A stretch of 64,000 bases of DNA from Fasciolopsis buskii (taxonomy: Eukaryota > Platyhelminthes > Trematoda > Plagiorchiida > Fasciolidae). Positions 12,401-22,929 of this stretch are shown here, one piece after another. The stretch covers positions 377,434-441,433 of the forward strand of contig LUCM01008329.1 of assembly GCA_008360955.1 (NCBI GenBank). The letters run 5' to 3'. The position numbers were made by a program, and so were the translations under genes. Each line of letters begins with the position of its first letter. The stretch's first letter is position 1. The notes below the pieces were generated by a model. The model saw nothing but the letters and a program-made list of their open reading frames with translations, made no database searches and was not told the DNA's origin.

Positions 12401-14100
12401 GTTTGATTTCTGCAGCCACGGAGCAAATGAGACTTGTGATTTCGACCATATTAAAGTACCAGTGTCCGTGTAATTCTCCCATTTTGACGCAGTCAGATTA
12501 AGAAGCGCATGTGTTGTAGGGTCATTCGTTGACCACTCTACTAACCCAGTAACCTCCGTAAGTTTTACTGTTGTAAGCGTCTGGCTCCTGTTCTCACCTT
12601 AATTCTGCCTCCCGACACAGTTGAAGGTATTCATAAATGATAAGTAATAAACTCAAGATGGACACCCAGGAATGAGTCATTTGACTATGGGGCAACCTCA
12701 ATGATTGTACAAGCTCCTACCTCAGCAGTCTGCCCACTCCATTTACTGATACTCGAAGTTCATGGGTGAACTGTCACTCTTCATTTGTCCTAGTCAAATT
12801 AATCAGCTACATCTACAGATGGAATATCATAATTTATTCCTATGATTTTAGCGATTCCCGGGTAATTGATCGGGCAAACAGAATCCTTTCATACAGACAA
12901 TGGAATTAAATGTATATCTCATATAAGAAGGGAAGGTCATTTTTATCGAGGACGTTATTGTCCTATGAGAGTAATGGGCGGGCTCACTGATTATCCGCCG
13001 TTGGAAATTATCACAAAGAAGCCGGGTTTCGCATAACGGTCCGGATTGACAAAATTCAGGGTATTTTGTTCACGGTTTAATTTTACCTTCGCATTATTCA
13101 TTTTTTACGGGGCTTGGCAGACGGTTCCGCTACTAACCTGGAAAGAATTCAAAAGTGAAGGTATCATTACTCACTCCTCATTATGTATGATGAGAATATT
13201 AACAACTAAATCTGTGCATATTAAACATGTAAAATCCAAAATTCCATCGATAACATTACCGAAGATCTTACCATTGATAGGACCAAACTGCTGACAGAAC
13301 TGGAAATACTGCCCCTTGGTTCGGACGCAGTACAACCCACGGTGGATTGTCCCTCGTGTTTGAAGTTTTTTATGAATTATACAAGGATCGCTGGCAAGTT
13401 CGGAGATAGGATGATCACAAATTTGGCGCATTTGAGTCGAGAATCGCAATAAAATTAAGTCATTGTTGCAGTACATGTAATTTACAGCCGTAGGTATGTG
13501 CACAGTAAAATATGAGTACAGATTATCTGTTATTGGAAGAACGGAGAAAGAAGGAGACAGTGGGAGAGAGTGCCTCTCAAACCACGGATTTCTTATGGAC
13601 GTTGTGCCTTCCGAATGCCCACAGCGCATTGGGTTTTGTTTTAGAGGACCCACACCCCAAAGCTTATGGACGTGAGACCTAATTTGTAAGGTAACCAAAC
13701 GAAACAGGACGTCTGCAAACCGCTGAGAACGAGGGACTAATATCCAAATTTAAGCGTCATCTAATCATTCAAAGTTAAATGTTGAACGCTCTCCCGGGGT
13801 TCTTGTGAAACTGGTGTGTGAGAAACCCACTTTTCACGTTTGTGATAACCTTCAGTATCTCTGGTCGACTCAAATGGTTGTGCGATGATTTATGAGAATT
13901 TGCTTGTCAGAAAACAACTCGCCACCTCCTCGGCACTCTTGCCGCCTGTATTCCCACGCTCATTTCTTAAGCCTGGGCATACCTTTTTAAGCACTAGCCA
14001 TTGGTTGGTGGCAGTTCCCTACTTGTAGCACTGGTAGCATAGCGCTCTGAAATGACAACCACTCACAATCATAATTGGGGACATTTTTCAACAAATGGTT
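9480..14100. other. Stretch without recognised gene
   Basis: No recognisable coding or RNA gene. Two open frames are longer than most. One at 13171-13698 on the minus strand is about 175 codons, without motifs and with unremarkable composition. The other, at 10894-11139 on the plus strand, is overlapped on the minus strand by an equally long frame, which argues for chance. I see no tandem or inverted repeat of note. Probably intergenic or intronic. Confidence 0.45.
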
Positions 14101-15510
14101 AATGAAAACCGCCAAATACAATTACGAGGCGAATTTAGTCAAGTCCGCCAAGGAGCAGCCGAAGAAATACTGTTTGCGTCCAATCAAAAGGATCCCTTAG
14201 GAAGGAAGTCGGCCAACTAACGGATGGAAATTCTGTTGCAGTGAATAACGTCAGCAAAGTAAAAGTAATAAGCGACTACTTTAGCAATATACATAAGGTG
14301 GATGACGGCGTGTGAAGAGTTAGATCTTCCACTCCTGCTACCAAAAATAGACGACCTGCAGATAACAGGATGCGGTTTGTCTACACTTAGGGAATATAAA
14401 CGTTAACAAATCGGCTAGCCCCGATGGGATCCATTCGGCTACTATAAAGCCTTTGGACGACCTCATGCTAGGGCAGATCTGTAGGTCGTTCAAGGCGACT
14501 CTGAAGCAGGGATATCTACCACAGAACTGGAAAACGATAGGGCTAGTGGCTATCCACAAGGGTGGCCCGCGGTCGAAAGCAGGGAATTAAAGACCAGTGA
14601 GCTTGACAAGCTTCCTCCGCAAAGGGCTAGAAAGCATTATCAGGGAGCACGCGCGTCTGCATCTGACGCAGTACTACATGCTATGGCCCGCTTAACATGG
14701 ATTTCTGAAACGCGGACCCTGCCTTTCAAATCTCCTGTCCTTCTTAGACGAAGTGACTAGCAGACTAGATGAGGAAATGCCGGGAGAAATGCGTTATCTC
14801 GACTTCAGTAAGGCGTTTGACTCCGTTAATCATTGCCTCCTACTAAAGTTGCGAGCCTTTGGCATAGGTGGTAGGTTACTGAAGTGGACAGGTGAATTGT
14901 TAAAGGGTAGGACTTTTTACTTCCGGATCAGAGAGGCCAATTCGGACAAAGGGGTGGTCACCAGTGGAGTGGCAGCAAAGAAAGCCAGTGGAGACCTTTT
15001 TAGACTGAAGTCAGCACGGTTGTGCCGAAAAGCGGAGAGTTTCGTCCCTCTGTCTAAGGCTTTCGTTAGGCCTTACATAGAATACTACGCTCAAAACTGG
15101 TCGCCATTCTTCCAAAAGAATAAGGACTGTTTGGAAGTGCAATGACTGGCCACATGCATGACTGAAGATCTAAGACAAAAGACCTAAGAACAAAGACTGA
15201 CGGATTGAGCTTGTTCCCATTGGAACGCCGAAGGGCTCCGAGTGATCTGATTGAGACTTTCAAGATAGTTAAAAGTCTCTGTGGAATTCATCCGCAGACA
15301 CTTTTCCACAAAGAGTTGGAATCCAGAACAAGGGAAAATTGAAAAAAATGGATAAAGCATCGCTCTCGGCTGATGGCTAGAGCACACTTTTTCAGTAACA
15401 ATGTTAAACGGATGGAATAAGTTTTCTAGATGTACCAATGAGACACATGCAGTCAAAATGTTTAACGTAGAAATAGACCGTAAGTGGGATGAGGTGAGTG
15501 AGTATACCTG
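14100..15510 (+). mobile_element. CR1-like retrotransposon fragment E, RT core deleted
   Basis: A 5'-truncated CR1-like ORF2. Readable parts in order: SASPDGIHSATIKPL near 14415-14455; YLPQNWKTIGLVAIHKGG near 14515-14565; KRGPCLSNLLSFLDEVTS then motif A LDFSKAFDSVNHCLLLK near 14795-14845; and VVTSGV near 14955. Directly after VTSGV the text jumps to AFVRPYIEYYAQNWSPFF near 15060-15110, which in intact relatives lies well after the FADD box. An internal deletion has therefore removed motif B's end, the catalytic FADD/YADD and much of the palm. The C-terminal part runs on with ERRRAPSDLIETFKIVKSL and ends near 15500. It may be the same family as F (similar text around the motifs), and looks different from the hairpin-bearing H/I/J/K family. 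It cannot be active. Confidence 0.8.
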
Positions 15511-16430
15511 AATTCAATGGATGCGTACGTCACTTTTTACATTGTAAACCCGTTTTGGAAAGACCACGAATTAAGCGTCCTCTCGCGGAAGGTGAGGTGA
15601 GTTCATTCTCTACCGCTACCTTCCAATGGAAACGGAGTCGCTGGAACATCAAGGATAAAGCGAAATGGATAACACTCGCAGAGGTGGATGCCGATTTCTG
15701 TGCACACCATCGGAAGAACTCTGGTTGCTCATTTGGCACTTGAGGTCACTCCTGCTCTGTGCCGACTGAATTGAACTGGCCGTAGATTTAATATAATATA
15801 GCTGATTCTCAGACTGCTTATTTGCATACTTTATAATCTATTGAACTGATGATTATTAGTTTTTTGCCTTTAAGAATCGAATCCAACCGTCATTAGAAAA
15901 TACTGACTTCAACACAACAATGCTACGGTCGAGTGTAATGAAAGCATCTACCGGTCTGGATTTGTCACCAATTTGGAATTTGTAGACAGCCATGACTTCC
16001 GTTCTTTTCATTCACTGCACACTGAATTAAAGTACATCATGTTCAAGAAAGATGCTACAGTTGTCGGCTGCTGTTTCGAGGTCACAAGCAAGATATTTAC
16101 CTAGCTGAGAAATGAAACCTAAAGACGCGCTCCCCCATGGTATTGAAAACGTCAAATATGAAGGAAGTTAATTCCGAATTGCATAGGATGAAAAGAGTAC
16201 AGTTGTGCATAAATGGATTGGCCGATTATTTCTAAACCACATTTTTAACGTATGAGATGCGTCGGTAAGAAAAAAATATGCTAATAGAAATATGTCAGTG
16301 TTTTCTCTCTCCAAAGGTTTAACATGGGTGGATGCTTCGTCTTATCTTCGAACGGAGATGTGCCGTAAGGAATCACTGCTGAACTGCTGACAGATATTAA
16401 CCTGACAACGGGCCCAACCAGCATTTCGTT
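15510..16430. other. Stretch without recognised gene
   Basis: An open frame at 15498-15743 (about 80 codons, plus strand) directly follows element E and may be element tail or flanking DNA; it has no motif. The rest holds nothing I can identify. Confidence 0.4.
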
Positions 16431-16439
16431 TTGGACTTA

Positions 16440-16555
16440 GGAGGCCCTACTCCTAGCCTTTGACCAAATGGTCTAACCCATAAGGCAGTAGGACGACCTG
16501 AGGAGACTGGTTGTTCAGTTTATGTGCCCTTCGGATGGAGCTGGACATCCTGGGT
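16440..16555 (+). repeat. Short interspersed repeat P, copy 1
   Basis: This copy matches 20260-20395 in the same orientation. Shared text runs from TTGACCAAATGGTCTAACCC through GGCAGTAGGACGACCTGAGG to GACATCCTGGGT. Copy 1 lacks about 29 bases present in copy 2 after CCTGAGGA. No coding potential is seen, and no convincing tRNA-type A and B boxes were found. Confidence 0.75.
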
Positions 16556-16569
16556 GTTTAAGATATTCC

Positions 16570-17000
16570 AAAAAAGTCCGATTGTCCAATTTTCAGCAGC
16601 TCAATACTTCGCCCTCGAGTGACGCCTCTCACAGATTCGCGGTTGTTGACGCTAGTCTAACCGAAAAGTTGCTCAACCAGATAAATTGCTGCTTAAAATA
16701 TTCGATCCAACAGCGGAGATTTTGAGGTTTTCCCTGAACAGACTCACCATTTCTATTGCACACTTTTTCACTGACCGAGGTTTTGTCCACCACCATTACG
16801 AACTAGTTTAAGCAATCGTCGGCTACCATCCTTTTTAGAGTGCTTCGTAAATTGACTTCACAGATCTCCTTGTATCCACCCCCCTACCTACTGACAATTG
16901 ACTTCTTCGTTCTACTGGACTCATCGAACCTCGAGAAGTTCAGTATCTCCAGTGGGCATCGAAACTAGAAAGACAAGCTATAGCTGCCATTAAATACATT
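16570..17000. other. Stretch without recognised gene
   Basis: No identifiable gene. It could be the decayed continuation of element G, which runs on the minus strand from 18550 toward lower coordinates, but no RTE motif can be read here. Confidence 0.35.
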
Positions 17001-18550
17001 ACCGGTTTCATATGGTCCCAGTGAACATCTACACTGCTGTCGGACGGAGTTGCTAGTTTCTGCAACTGTCGTTCACAACTGAATGAGACAAACGTTATAA
17101 AGCCAATCCGGTTTGCGGTTTCCCTCGACGACCATTGAGCTGAGACAAAACCCGCGTTGAAACCGATTGGTTGCCCGACTCAACGTATGTAAACCAGCAG
17201 GACAAAACCACGCCAATGGTAGTTTACTGTGACATGATCCAGCTGACTGAGAGTATATGTAAATTTTAAGTGCCATCTCGCTATTGTCATGCAAACTGTA
17301 TCCGAAGTCCGTGTTAGAAAAGAATAAAATATTGCCAGAACAAAACTACAGAAGCCTATCCGCGTTATCTGTTCGCTGAGTAGGTAAGGTGTAGCACCCA
17401 CTTAAACAAGTTTCTAATGTACTTTAACTTGTGCATTAAACTCGTCCCTAATCACTGTGTAGCTAGAGCTTTTGCTTCTGCAAAACATAGTGACGAGTTC
17501 GTCATAAAACTCGTCCTTTTGCGTGTCAACGATACAGTCTGTGGCAATGTATGTCTAGATGACAAATAAGAGCTGAGCTTAACAAAGCCACACTACCGAA
17601 ACCGAACTGAATCCTGGAGTTCTACAGCACATTAACGACCATTAACCTGGGTCCAGTCTAAAGGAACCACTTCAGCCTTGTCAGTCAAGACTATTCCTGC
17701 ACCACGCTGATCCTCAGCTCGAACAGCTGCGTCGTCTGATGTGTGCAGAAAGCGTTCCGATGAGATACAAAGGGCAGCCAGTTAGACCACACTGTTCGAA
17801 TCCGGAATTCGCGATGATCTGCTCAGAAGTCAGCAATCACCAGTAAGTCTATAGTTAGTACTAGGCACGCTTGTTGGCCGGCCCGCAAGTTACAGAAGCC
17901 GGGATTTAGAAGTGAATGAGGCCCAAGAAAATGTGTGCCGTAAGACTGAAAATAATTTAAGGTGTTACTTGAAAATGAGCCGTTGTGAGTATCGGCATGT
18001 TACCACTCGAAGCACTACGTGTAGGTAGGATGGGAGAGGCAGCTGGGGCAGAAGAACAGTACTGTGAGCAGAAGCACTTACCACTACTCACTCTGCTCGG
18101 TGTAATGGATAGCACTGTCCTGATTACCCTGCGCGACGACTGATGTAGTGCGAAATTCTTTCCGGACATGTAATTCGGAGAACCTTGGACGGATACTGTT
18201 AGGGAGCACGGAAGCTAACGAAAACGATTGGGGTTGTAAAACAATCTTTGGTTCTACCAAGGACCTGTCCACAAGCCACACAAGCTTAACTACTTGGATT
18301 AACCATTCATCCACTCATTTTCGGACTGAATTGAGAGTTCAAATCAAACCCCAACCTGAAGGACCACAATGCTATTTCGTCAGACAGTTACCCATTGACC
18401 TTCTAGGCATGAGCGATTCCTCGGCTTGAGAAAGGTCATCATGTATAGCCCGTTGGATAATGAAGGCACACAAGCGGTCCCACCTCAGCAAAATGCAGTC
18501 TTAATGGGACGGTAAGCGAGGGCAACAGACCTGCGATCTATGCGGCCAAA
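17000..18550 (-). mobile_element. RTE-like element G: leader and endonuclease remnant
   Basis: Read on the minus strand, 18550-18100 aligns base by base, with scattered changes, to the 5' leader of element A (1670-2160). Both contain the text YxxHxSSRR(I/V)IR in one frame. The endonuclease follows in broken frames: DTQKDEFYDELVTMF near 17530, then RDEFNAQV where the family has GDFNAQV (glycine changed). The C-terminal endonuclease part QLDHVTVNYHWRGF is near 17195-17240. No linker or RT could be read below 17000, so the copy is truncated or too decayed. It matters because it shows the RTE family has a long leader of about 450 bases, which B lacks. Confidence 0.75.
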
Positions 18551-19241
18551 AGTTAGAAGTACATTTGCGGCAGTCATCATCAAGGACATCGAAGACTGCA
18601 ACAAAATTTCAGAGCATCCAGCATTAGAGGCAGCATGTCTGAGATCCTCAAGTATCTCCAGGGAGCATTCACCAAATAATTTCACTGATTTCGTAAAATA
18701 CCTTGAAAAACTTTCTTCTCATAGACCTATTTAAAACCGAAATTCCGCATCCACCAAGACAAGACGAACAATAGTTTTATGACATCAGTGTAGTGAAAGA
18801 GGCATGCCCCAGAGCCACTGGGGCTCACTACACGGAAGGAAGGGGTACCTGCAGCTGCAACCCCAAAAACTTGGAGTGGCATAGGTCTCGTAAGGCCAGG
18901 TGTGACAACGAGCCGGGAGACTGCTAGTTTGTGGTCTACCACTTTTACGACGAGACGAAAGGGTTCTTTTTGTTCGCATGTATGACTTGTGACCCAAGGA
19001 TAGTGTTTATTCGGAAGGGCTGTTCGCTGTTGGGGTGTGTGGTGAAATCAGTAAGGAGCCCAACAATGTTGGAACGGATATCGTGATGGATGCTCGGGAG
19101 TGCCCTAAAAGAGAGTATTATCTAAAGGGTACGTCAGTGACCATAATGTAAGTCTAAAAAGCTAGTCTACCGTTACTTTTCAGATGCTAAACCGTTCCAC
19201 AACAAAGTATGAGAAAATCGCAAAGTTGTAGTCAAAAATCT
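18550..19241. other. Stretch without recognised gene
   Basis: Short open frames on both strands without family motifs. It lies between the 5' end of element G and the 3' end of the membrane-protein gene, so it is probably intergenic. Confidence 0.4.
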
Positions 19242-19247
19242 TTTATT
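19242..19247 (-). terminator. Polyadenylation signal of the two-helix membrane protein gene
   Basis: AATAAA on the minus strand (TTTATT on the plus strand), about 134 bases after the TAG stop at 19381-19383. Spacing and sequence suit a short animal 3' untranslated region. Confidence 0.6.
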
Positions 19248-19380
19248 ATAACTCGTTTGCATAACAGAGGTGTGAAAAGATTAGTAAAAAAATACAGTGA
19301 AACTTTTTACCTGGTAAAGCATAAAAGATATTCGTTTAAGGACTCAAGAAGTATGAGATAGTGTTCGAAGACACCAAGAA

Positions 19381-19815
19381 CTATCCTAGCACAGCTCGTT
19401 TGGGAGGCATTGGTAGTCTATCCGGGAAACCGGTGAGGGCTTCTTCTCCAATTGGTTCAACGGCCGTGAGTCGACTCTCCATTGAAGTACAACGAGGTAA
19501 TGTTTCATTTTGTGCATTCCATTGAGACATGAACTCGGAGGCCGATAAACCAAGCTGATTAAGACAGCGATTTGTTTGAACGATCCGTTTTATGGCGACC
19601 AACATGGTAATTAAGGACGCAACAAATAAGGCTAGTCCAACATATGTTAATGAATAATGACCTGAGACTCCACCAGCTGAAAGTCCCAGTACAATACCAG
19701 CAATAATCAACACTAGGCCAGGCACCGCAACAATAATGGCACAGTAAAGAAGTACATCAGCAGGAGAAATCATTTCCACCGTTGATTTCCGCGCACGTGG
19801 TTTCGCGACATTCAT
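19381..19815 (-). CDS. Small two-helix membrane protein (possible last or only coding exon)
   Basis: This is the only frame in the window that looks like an intact host gene. From the ATG at 19815 (MNVAKPRARKSTVEM) it encodes 144 residues. The N-terminus is basic and likely cytosolic. Two long hydrophobic segments follow, at about residues 23-46 (ADVLLYCAIIVAVPGLVLII begins it) and 55-76 (YVGLALFVASLITMLVAI), separated by a short Gly/Ser turn. A basic KRIVQTNR stretch comes next, then a hydrophilic C-terminal tail of about 65 residues ending PPKRAVLG. I do not recognise the family. A hairpin membrane topology with both ends cytosolic is inferred. The start is supported because an in-frame TAG lies just upstream, between the acceptor at 19865 and the ATG. 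An alternative splice adding MNSNFMGFSPPVQTQNPV from 20011 is possible but uses weak sites. Retroelement fragments lie on both sides. Confidence 0.7.
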   Translation of the reverse strand: MNVAKPRARKSTVEMISPADVLLYCAIIVAVPGLVLIIAGIVLGLSAGGVSGHYSLTYVGLALFVASLITMLVAIKRIVQTNRCLNQLGLSASEFMSQWNAQNETLPRCTSMESRLTAVEPIGEEALTGFPDRLPMPPKRAVLG

Positions 19816-19864
19816 GGTTTTATCCACTTCCCGGTGACCAAACACTGTTTACAGCTACCGGACT

Positions 19865-19905
19865 CTGTAAATACAGTAAGCAGATAAGAGGAAAGTGAAA
19901 AAAGC
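19865..19905 (-). promoter_or_regulatory. Candidate 3' splice (cis or trans) acceptor before the membrane protein gene
   Basis: On the minus strand a T/C-rich tract (19905-19868, containing TTTTTTCACTTTCCTCTT) ends in TTTACAG, with the AG at 19866-19865. It lies 50 bases before the ATG at 19815. This is a strong acceptor by appearance. Flatworms add a spliced leader to many mRNAs, so it could be a trans-splice site or the end of a 5' intron. Confidence 0.5.
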
Positions 19906-20061
19906 ACAAAACCGTATAGAAACAACAAATTTGTCCGAGATTCGCAAGCAAATGACCTACTGGATTTTGCGTTTGGACAGGTGGTGAAAAACCCATGAAG
20001 TTTGAATTCATCTTTAGCGTAGAGACGGGTTCGGTATTAGGAGATGCGAGAATTCCGTAGG

Positions 20062-20063
<2 letters not shown>

Positions 20064-20101
<38 letters not shown>
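20064..20101. repeat. (AT)n microsatellite, left
   Basis: An uninterrupted run of about 19 AT units. It directly abuts the short repeat at 20102-20220 and lies at that repeat's 3' side when read on the minus strand. Confidence 0.95.
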
Positions 20102-20102
<1 letters not shown>

Positions 20103-20220
20103 CACAGATTGTGCCAACGTAATCACGGCGAAGGACGAGAAACAATGCGCACAACTTACCGCATGGTAATTCTTCCACGTTCCATCCGCACGTCATCGAC
20201 GATGTATCGAAATCTATTAG
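20102..20220 (-). repeat. AT-tailed short repeat Q, left copy
   Basis: Read on the minus strand this contains GGATGGAACGTGGAAGAAT, then GGTAAGTTGTGCGCA and a T/C-rich stretch leading into the AT run at 20101-20064. The plus-strand sequence 22515-22637 reads GGATGGACTGTGGAGGAACT, then GGTGAACTGTGCGTA and a T/C-rich stretch leading into another AT run. The two are thus diverged copies in opposite orientation, both with an AT tail at the same end, as expected of a SINE-like element. No clear internal RNA polymerase III promoter was found. Confidence 0.6.
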
Positions 20221-20259
20221 CTCTCTGTGAGCTAGATACAACCCAGTTTCTCAAACCGA

Positions 20260-20395
20260 GGTGGTGGGTTGACCAAATGGTCTAACCCATAAGGCAGTAG
20301 GACGACCTGAGGACCACGTAACCCACTGGGGACTGGGGACTGATTGTTCAGTTCATGCGCCCCTCGGACGGAGCTAGACATCCTGGGTACTCAGT
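20260..20395 (+). repeat. Short interspersed repeat P, copy 2 with near-palindrome
   Basis: This matches 16440-16555 (same orientation), with about 29 extra bases (CCACGTAACCCACTGGGG region). Its first part, at about 20261-20286, is a near-perfect inverted repeat: TGGGTTGACCA, two A, then TGGTCTAACCCA with one bulged T. The extra bases include another AACCCACTGGGG palindrome-like phrase. No coding potential. Confidence 0.75.
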
Positions 20396-20399
20396 ACAC

Positions 20400-21141
20400 C
20401 TTTCCCCCATAGATGCCGTTGAGCACACAACCGGGTACTTCGTAGGCTACCTGTGATTGGTTTGGAATTAGGGTTTAACTAACTCCCCTAGACTAATCAT
20501 CAATGACTAGTCAACCCGGCGGAGAGCCCCGGGAAGTCGCCTTGGTCCGAGCACTTCAGTAAGAACACCTCCACTACGAGAAAGTGTCACGCAGGGCTTT
20601 CACAGCAGAAACAATCTGAGACGTAGGTCATCTGAAAACATGTCGACTGAGAAACCCAGCCCAACGAAGCTGAGGCTGTAATGATGTCCACAGAAAAGAA
20701 TGACTAAAGAAGCATAACCACATCTACGTTTGTTTCATCTTGTTCACGCTACTTAGACCATGGACCGATGCTTCAAATTCAACCCGTTGGCTGAAGAAAA
20801 TGAGCTCATCAACTGTAACCCACAGTATGCTCGTGTCAAGCTGTCCAGCGGCAACTAAGAAAATGTCTTTCTACGAAGACTGACTCCGGCGAGTGACAGA
20901 ATCAGAATTCTTTCCTAAGTCAGAAATCCCCTCCACCATGCCACAGACAAATTCCCACCCCGCCAAGGATTCGGCAGAACATGACAGGGACGACCCATAC
21001 TCACTGACATCCTCTAACATTACATACTCACGCAACAAAAAACTCGTGCATGCGGTTTGCGAAACAGAGACGCTTAAATCAACTCCCCCTATGCATCTCG
21101 AGAATACACTCTTTAAACGTTTGAAAAATCCCACTGAACAC
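20400..21141. other. Stretch without recognised gene
   Basis: Open frames at 20871-21207 overlap on both strands and have no motif. Nothing else is recognised before the inverted-repeat arm. Confidence 0.4.
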
Positions 21142-21219
21142 ATTGAGAACAACACAACGTGGCGAACAAGCTCGTTTTCAGTTATTCGTATTCATGCCAA
21201 TACATAACATTAAATATGG
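21142..21219 (+). repeat. Inverted repeat, left arm (78 bp) beside the assembly gap
   Basis: This arm is the reverse complement of 22225-22302 with one mismatch (ACAACACAACG against ACAACGCAACG). The left side continues for another 40 bases (to 21259) before the Ns, whereas the right arm begins at the first base after the Ns. Confidence 0.95.
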
Positions 21220-21259
21220 TCTGGAGATGGTTCAAGGGAAATTGTCCGTTTGCATAATG

Positions 21260-22224
21260 NNNNNNNNNNNNNNNNNNNNNNNNNNNNNNNNNNNNNNNNN
21301 NNNNNNNNNNNNNNNNNNNNNNNNNNNNNNNNNNNNNNNNNNNNNNNNNNNNNNNNNNNNNNNNNNNNNNNNNNNNNNNNNNNNNNNNNNNNNNNNNNNN
21401 NNNNNNNNNNNNNNNNNNNNNNNNNNNNNNNNNNNNNNNNNNNNNNNNNNNNNNNNNNNNNNNNNNNNNNNNNNNNNNNNNNNNNNNNNNNNNNNNNNNN
21501 NNNNNNNNNNNNNNNNNNNNNNNNNNNNNNNNNNNNNNNNNNNNNNNNNNNNNNNNNNNNNNNNNNNNNNNNNNNNNNNNNNNNNNNNNNNNNNNNNNNN
21601 NNNNNNNNNNNNNNNNNNNNNNNNNNNNNNNNNNNNNNNNNNNNNNNNNNNNNNNNNNNNNNNNNNNNNNNNNNNNNNNNNNNNNNNNNNNNNNNNNNNN
21701 NNNNNNNNNNNNNNNNNNNNNNNNNNNNNNNNNNNNNNNNNNNNNNNNNNNNNNNNNNNNNNNNNNNNNNNNNNNNNNNNNNNNNNNNNNNNNNNNNNNN
21801 NNNNNNNNNNNNNNNNNNNNNNNNNNNNNNNNNNNNNNNNNNNNNNNNNNNNNNNNNNNNNNNNNNNNNNNNNNNNNNNNNNNNNNNNNNNNNNNNNNNN
21901 NNNNNNNNNNNNNNNNNNNNNNNNNNNNNNNNNNNNNNNNNNNNNNNNNNNNNNNNNNNNNNNNNNNNNNNNNNNNNNNNNNNNNNNNNNNNNNNNNNNN
22001 NNNNNNNNNNNNNNNNNNNNNNNNNNNNNNNNNNNNNNNNNNNNNNNNNNNNNNNNNNNNNNNNNNNNNNNNNNNNNNNNNNNNNNNNNNNNNNNNNNNN
22101 NNNNNNNNNNNNNNNNNNNNNNNNNNNNNNNNNNNNNNNNNNNNNNNNNNNNNNNNNNNNNNNNNNNNNNNNNNNNNNNNNNNNNNNNNNNNNNNNNNNN
22201 NNNNNNNNNNNNNNNNNNNNNNNN
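21260..22224. other. Assembly gap (965 N)
   Basis: A run of 965 N. It is bracketed by the two arms of an inverted repeat, so the gap may lie inside a palindrome-like or foldback sequence, or the join may be wrong. Its length may be an estimate. Confidence 1.
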
Positions 22225-22302
22225 CCATATTTAATGTTATGTATTGGCATGAATACGAATAACTGAAAACGAGCTTGTTCGCCACGTTGCGTTGTTCTCA
22301 AT
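22225..22302 (-). repeat. Inverted repeat, right arm (78 bp)
   Basis: Reverse complement of 21142-21219 with one mismatch. It starts at the first called base after the gap, which is typical of a contig end placed inside a repeat. Confidence 0.95.
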
Positions 22303-22514
22303 ACACTCTTTCCTAAACACATCAATACATTAACATTGAGACTGAAAGTTTTCCCCAACGGGGAAGACTGTCATGTTAATCGACTTTAACCTTCGTTTAT
22401 TCATCGCCATACATCTATCATACGGCCTGATCCTTCTTTATTTCAGCCCCTGCATGATTTTACTACTTCCGCAAAGCGTTCTGTTTCGATTCGACTTCTC
22501 AACTCATTGCCGTG

Positions 22515-22635
22515 CTTTCGATTATTGTATCCGGACATTCACTCATCAACGTGGGATGGACTGTGGAGGAACTAGTCATGTGTGGTGAACTGTGCGTAGT
22601 TTCTTTTCCCTTCCTCTTTCTCGTTCATTGCATAT

Positions 22636-22637
<2 letters not shown>
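22515..22637 (+). repeat. AT-tailed short repeat Q, right copy
   Basis: Diverged copy of 20102-20220 in the opposite orientation. Shared blocks are GGATGG, GTGGA(A/G)GAA and (C/T)TGTGCG(C/T)A, followed by a T/C-rich segment and an AT run. See the left copy for the comparison. Confidence 0.6.

Positions 22638-22685
<48 letters not shown>
22638..22685. repeat. (AT)n microsatellite, right
   Basis: An AT run of about 24 units with one early irregularity (ACAT). It follows repeat Q directly. Confidence 0.95.
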
Positions 22686-22686
<1 letters not shown>

Positions 22687-22929
22687 CACGTGTCAAGCTT
22701 CTAAGATCTGTCAAAGTGAAAATTTGGTAAAAACAACACCGACCAGGACGAAAAAAAGCTCGGTTCTCACGCATACGTCTTTCGCGAGTTCTACGTAATC
22801 GACGGAGGCTGACGACCGCGAGCGGTTTCGACCCTATGCTCAAACTAATTCCTCTTTGGTTTTCACATGAATGTTAGTCATCCATCGAATGACTCGGCAC
22901 AATCGCTTATTTAAACCAGTCCTTAGGAA

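Noticed and set aside
13171..13698. 175-codon open frame, minus strand
   Set aside because: No motif, no splice or polyadenylation context, and overlapped on the other strand; not supportable as a gene.
17780..17805. GTTCGAATCC phrase resembling a tRNA B box
   Set aside because: It lies within the decayed endonuclease of element G and has no cloverleaf around it.
22500..22560. Hammerhead-ribozyme-like words on the minus strand (TGATGAG ... CGAAA)
   Set aside because: The required C before TGATGA is missing and the bases between the two boxes do not form stem II.
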